Source of the DNA: Granulicella aggregans | GTDB lineage: Bacteria; Acidobacteriota; Terriglobia; Terriglobales; Acidobacteriaceae | Assembly: GCF_014203275.1 (NCBI RefSeq) | Contig: NZ_JACHIP010000005.1 | Location: 310,001 to 374,000, forward strand | Direction: 5' to 3' | Length of the DNA stretch: 64,000 bases | Notes under the pieces: model-generated | Databases searched by the model: none | Told to the model about the DNA's origin: nothing | What the model saw: only the letters and a program-made list of their open reading frames with translations | Part shown: piece after piece, positions 61,880 to 64,000 of the stretch | Numbering within the stretch: position 1 is the stretch's first letter | Layout of the letters: the number at the start of each line of letters is the position of its first letter | Translations under genes and position numbers: made by a program

Positions 61880-63919
61880 TTGATCGCCTCTTCCCTGCCA
61901 TCACGCCTTTCCGCTGTCGCCGCACTCTCCGCCTCACTCTTCTGCACCTCTCTTCACGCCCAGGCCCCGCTCCAGATCATGCCGCTGCCCGCCCACGCCA
62001 CGATCGCATCGGGTAGCTTCGCCGTCGCCGGTCCGCTCCCGGTCGTCTTCACCGGCTATAAAGAGCCCCGCCTCGAACGCGCCCGCCAGCGCTTCCTCGC
62101 CAACGTCGCCAGCCGCACCGGCGTTCCCCAGTGGGCCACCGCACTGGCCAGCGCCCCCGTCATCACGATCCACACCGGCGGCCCCAGCGCCACGGTCCAG
62201 CAGGTCGCCGACGACGAGTCCTATAAGCTTCAGGTCACCCGGTCCGGTATCACCCTTGACGCGCCAACACCGCTAGGCGTGATGCACGGCCTGCAAACTC
62301 TCCTCCAGCTCATAGAACTGACTCCCACAGGCTTCACCATCCCTGCGGTCACCATCGATGACGCACCCCGCTTCCCCTGGCGCGGCCTTATGGTCGACTC
62401 CGGCCGCCACTTCATCTCACTCGACGTCCTCTACCGCACTCTCGACGGCATGGAAGCCACCAAACTCAACGTCTTTCACTGGCACCTCTCTGAAAACCAG
62501 GGCTTCCGCCTCGAGAGCAAGGCCTTCCCACTCCTGACTGAGAAGGGCTCCGACGGCCTCTACTACACGCAGCAACAGGCCAAAGAAGTAATCGCATACG
62601 CGCGCGACCGCGGCATCCGCGTCATCCCGGAGTTCGACATGCCCGGCCACGCTACCGCCATGTTCGTCGGCTATCCCGACCTGGCGAGCGGCCCCGGCCC
62701 CTACACGATCGAGCGCCAGTGGGGCATCTTCGATCCCGCCATGGACCCCACCCGCGAGTCCACCTACAAGTTTCTCGACAAGTTCTTCGCCGAGATGACC
62801 GCCCTCTTCCCCGACGCCTACTTCCACATCGGCGGCGACGAGTGCAACGGCAAAGAGTGGGACCGCAATCCGCGCATCCAGGAGTACATGCGCGCCCATA
62901 ACCTCAAGGACGACGCGGCCCTCCAGGCCTACTTCACCACCCGCGTCCAGGAGTTAGTCACCAAACACGGCAAGATCCCAATCGGCTGGGATGAAGTCCT
63001 CCAGCCCAACACCCCGAAGCAGGTGATGATCCAGTCCTGGCGCGGCCAGGAATCCGTCGCCGACTCCGCCAAGCGCGGCCACAACGTTATCCTCTCGAGC
63101 GGCTACTACATCGACCTCAGCGAACCCGCTTCGCAGCACTACGCCGTCGACCCGCTCGGCAAGGCAGCCAGCCTCACCCCCGAAGAGAAGAGCCATATCC
63201 TGGGCGGCGAAGCCACTATCTGGAGCGAGATGGTCACCTCCGAGACCATCGAAGGACGCATCTGGCCTCGCACCGCAGCCATCGCGGAGCGCCTCTGGTC
63301 GCCGCAGGACGTCACCGACCAGGCATCTATGTATAAGCGCCTCGCAATCGCAGCCCAGACTTTGACCTGGCAAGGTAGCCCGTATCTCGCTACCAGCAGC
63401 AATATGATCGACCGCATCGCCAACGGCAAAGACTCCGCCCCACTCCGCGTCCTCGCGAGCGTCGTCGAGCCGCCCAAGGAGTACGCCCGACCAGACCTGA
63501 AGCCGTACGATAGCTCCTCGCCCATGAACCTGCTCGTCGACGCGGTCTCCCCAGAGAGCGACACCGCCCGCAACTTCCGTGACCTGGCTGCACGCATCGC
63601 CAGTGGCACGGCATCTCCCGCAGAGCACGCTCAGGCCCGCCAATGGCTGATACTGTGGCGCGATAACGATGCAGCTCTTCAACCCACAATCTCGTCGTCG
63701 GCACTGGCAGCGGAACTGGCCCCCATCTCTCGCAACCTGCACGACAGCTCAACCATCGGCCTGACAGCCCTCGATGCCATCGAGCAGAAGAAGCCCCTCG
63801 CTTCCGCAACCAGCTCCCAGCAACTGGCCGCACTGAAGACCCTCGAAGCCCCACAAGCGGTCCTCCTCAATCAGACTGTCCCCGGCATCGAGGCCCTGGT
63901 CACCGCCGCGGGCCACTAA
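61880..63919 (+). CDS. Beta-N-acetylhexosaminidase, glycoside hydrolase family 20
   Basis: 679 residues. Signal peptide about 1-28 (ends SLHAQ). GH20 N-terminal alpha+beta domain about 30-160, then the barrel: DDAPRFPWRGLMVDSGRHF, NVFHWHLSENQGFR, RVIPEFDMPGHATAM and FHIGGDECNGKEW with the catalytic pair D320-E321; WRGQESVADSAKRGHNVI and GGEATIWSEMVTSE follow. It removes terminal beta-GlcNAc or GalNAc from chitin-type or glycoprotein glycans. TTG 61880 is the likely start, with AAGGAG 9 nt upstream. Functionally it pairs with the alpha-GlcNAc-ase at 7429, though far away. Confidence 0.94.
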   Translation: MIASSLPSRLSAVAALSASLFCTSLHAQAPLQIMPLPAHATIASGSFAVAGPLPVVFTGYKEPRLERARQRFLANVASRTGVPQWATALASAPVITIHTGGPSATVQQVADDESYKLQVTRSGITLDAPTPLGVMHGLQTLLQLIELTPTGFTIPAVTIDDAPRFPWRGLMVDSGRHFISLDVLYRTLDGMEATKLNVFHWHLSENQGFRLESKAFPLLTEKGSDGLYYTQQQAKEVIAYARDRGIRVIPEFDMPGHATAMFVGYPDLASGPGPYTIERQWGIFDPAMDPTRESTYKFLDKFFAEMTALFPDAYFHIGGDECNGKEWDRNPRIQEYMRAHNLKDDAALQAYFTTRVQELVTKHGKIPIGWDEVLQPNTPKQVMIQSWRGQESVADSAKRGHNVILSSGYYIDLSEPASQHYAVDPLGKAASLTPEEKSHILGGEATIWSEMVTSETIEGRIWPRTAAIAERLWSPQDVTDQASMYKRLAIAAQTLTWQGSPYLATSSNMIDRIANGKDSAPLRVLASVVEPPKEYARPDLKPYDSSSPMNLLVDAVSPESDTARNFRDLAARIASGTASPAEHAQARQWLILWRDNDAALQPTISSSALAAELAPISRNLHDSSTIGLTALDAIEQKKPLASATSSQQLAALKTLEAPQAVLLNQTVPGIEALVTAAGH

Positions 63920-63964
63920 CCCAGCGGATAAGCCAACGCCCATCATCACCACGAATCCGGGTGC

Positions 63965-63997
63965 CCCATCCATGGCTCGCCTTTGGCCATGGGTGGG
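63965..63997. repeat. Palindromic repeat-like hairpin after the GH20 gene
   Basis: CCCATCCATGG and CCATGGGTGGG form an 11-bp stem with one T-G wobble and an 11-nt loop, 45 bp after the stop codon. It may act as a terminator and resembles GGGTGCCCCATCC-type palindromes that I recall being scattered in Terriglobia genomes. The window ends 3 bases later. Confidence 0.5.
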
Positions 63998-64000
63998 ACA

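Overview
The window looks like a chromosome segment of a Gram-negative soil bacterium of the Acidobacteriota, most likely class Terriglobia (Granulicella / Terriglobus / Edaphobacter type). The case rests on gene content: two very large Oar-like TonB-dependent receptors with an N-terminal carboxypeptidase-regulatory-like domain, a membrane protein with the acidobacterial regulatory N-terminus, a sedolisin (S53) protease with Ig-like tail repeats, an FG-GAP/VCBS repeat protein, and tyrosine-recombinase fragments of a type I associate with these genomes. This placement comes from family recognition, not from a database search.

Region 1 (1-19.6 kb) is an accessory glycan-use region with signs of past integration. 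It starts with the 3' part of a lectin-like surface protein. A TonB receptor and a membrane-anchored putative regulator (minus strand) diverge from a plus-strand operon: GH89 alpha-N-acetylglucosaminidase, an HGSNAT-like membrane acetyltransferase, a GH2 glycosidase and a GH76 alpha-mannanase-like enzyme. A second TonB receptor lies between two decayed copies of a tRNA-Val(CAC) 3' half. Three tyrosine-recombinase fragments lie at 1.85, 14.54 and 15.15 kb.

Region 2 (19.6-36.5 kb) holds a CSS-EAL c-di-GMP phosphodiesterase; a small oxidation cluster (MFS carrier, an alpha/beta-hydrolase fused to a gluconate-dehydrogenase-subunit-3-like domain, a GMC oxidoreductase) facing an SDR dehydrogenase; a LytS/LytTR two-component pair; and two large secreted proteins (VCBS repeats; S53 protease) that share an unusual C-terminal module resembling an internal lipoprotein signal.

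Region 3 (37-52.4 kb) is chemotaxis. It has a lone chemoreceptor and a porin, then a compact minus-strand operon cheW-mcp-cheA-cheR-cheD-cheY-cheX-cheB with many ATGA overlaps. A plus-strand set diverges from it: CheY-like, CheC/CheX-like, an orphan 85-residue protein, a membrane-anchored CxC thioredoxin-like protein and a six-helix chemoreceptor. The divergent gap carries good sigma-28-type promoter matches. No flagellar genes are in the window.

Region 4 (52.4-64 kb) has an acyltransferase-3 membrane protein, a complete tripartite RND efflux operon (pump, adaptor, TolC-like factor), a PfkB sugar kinase and a GH20 beta-N-acetylhexosaminidase. Two repeat-like sequences occur here, one of them inside the coding start of the TolC-like gene. 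No rRNA, intact tRNA, CRISPR array or intact insertion sequence was seen.
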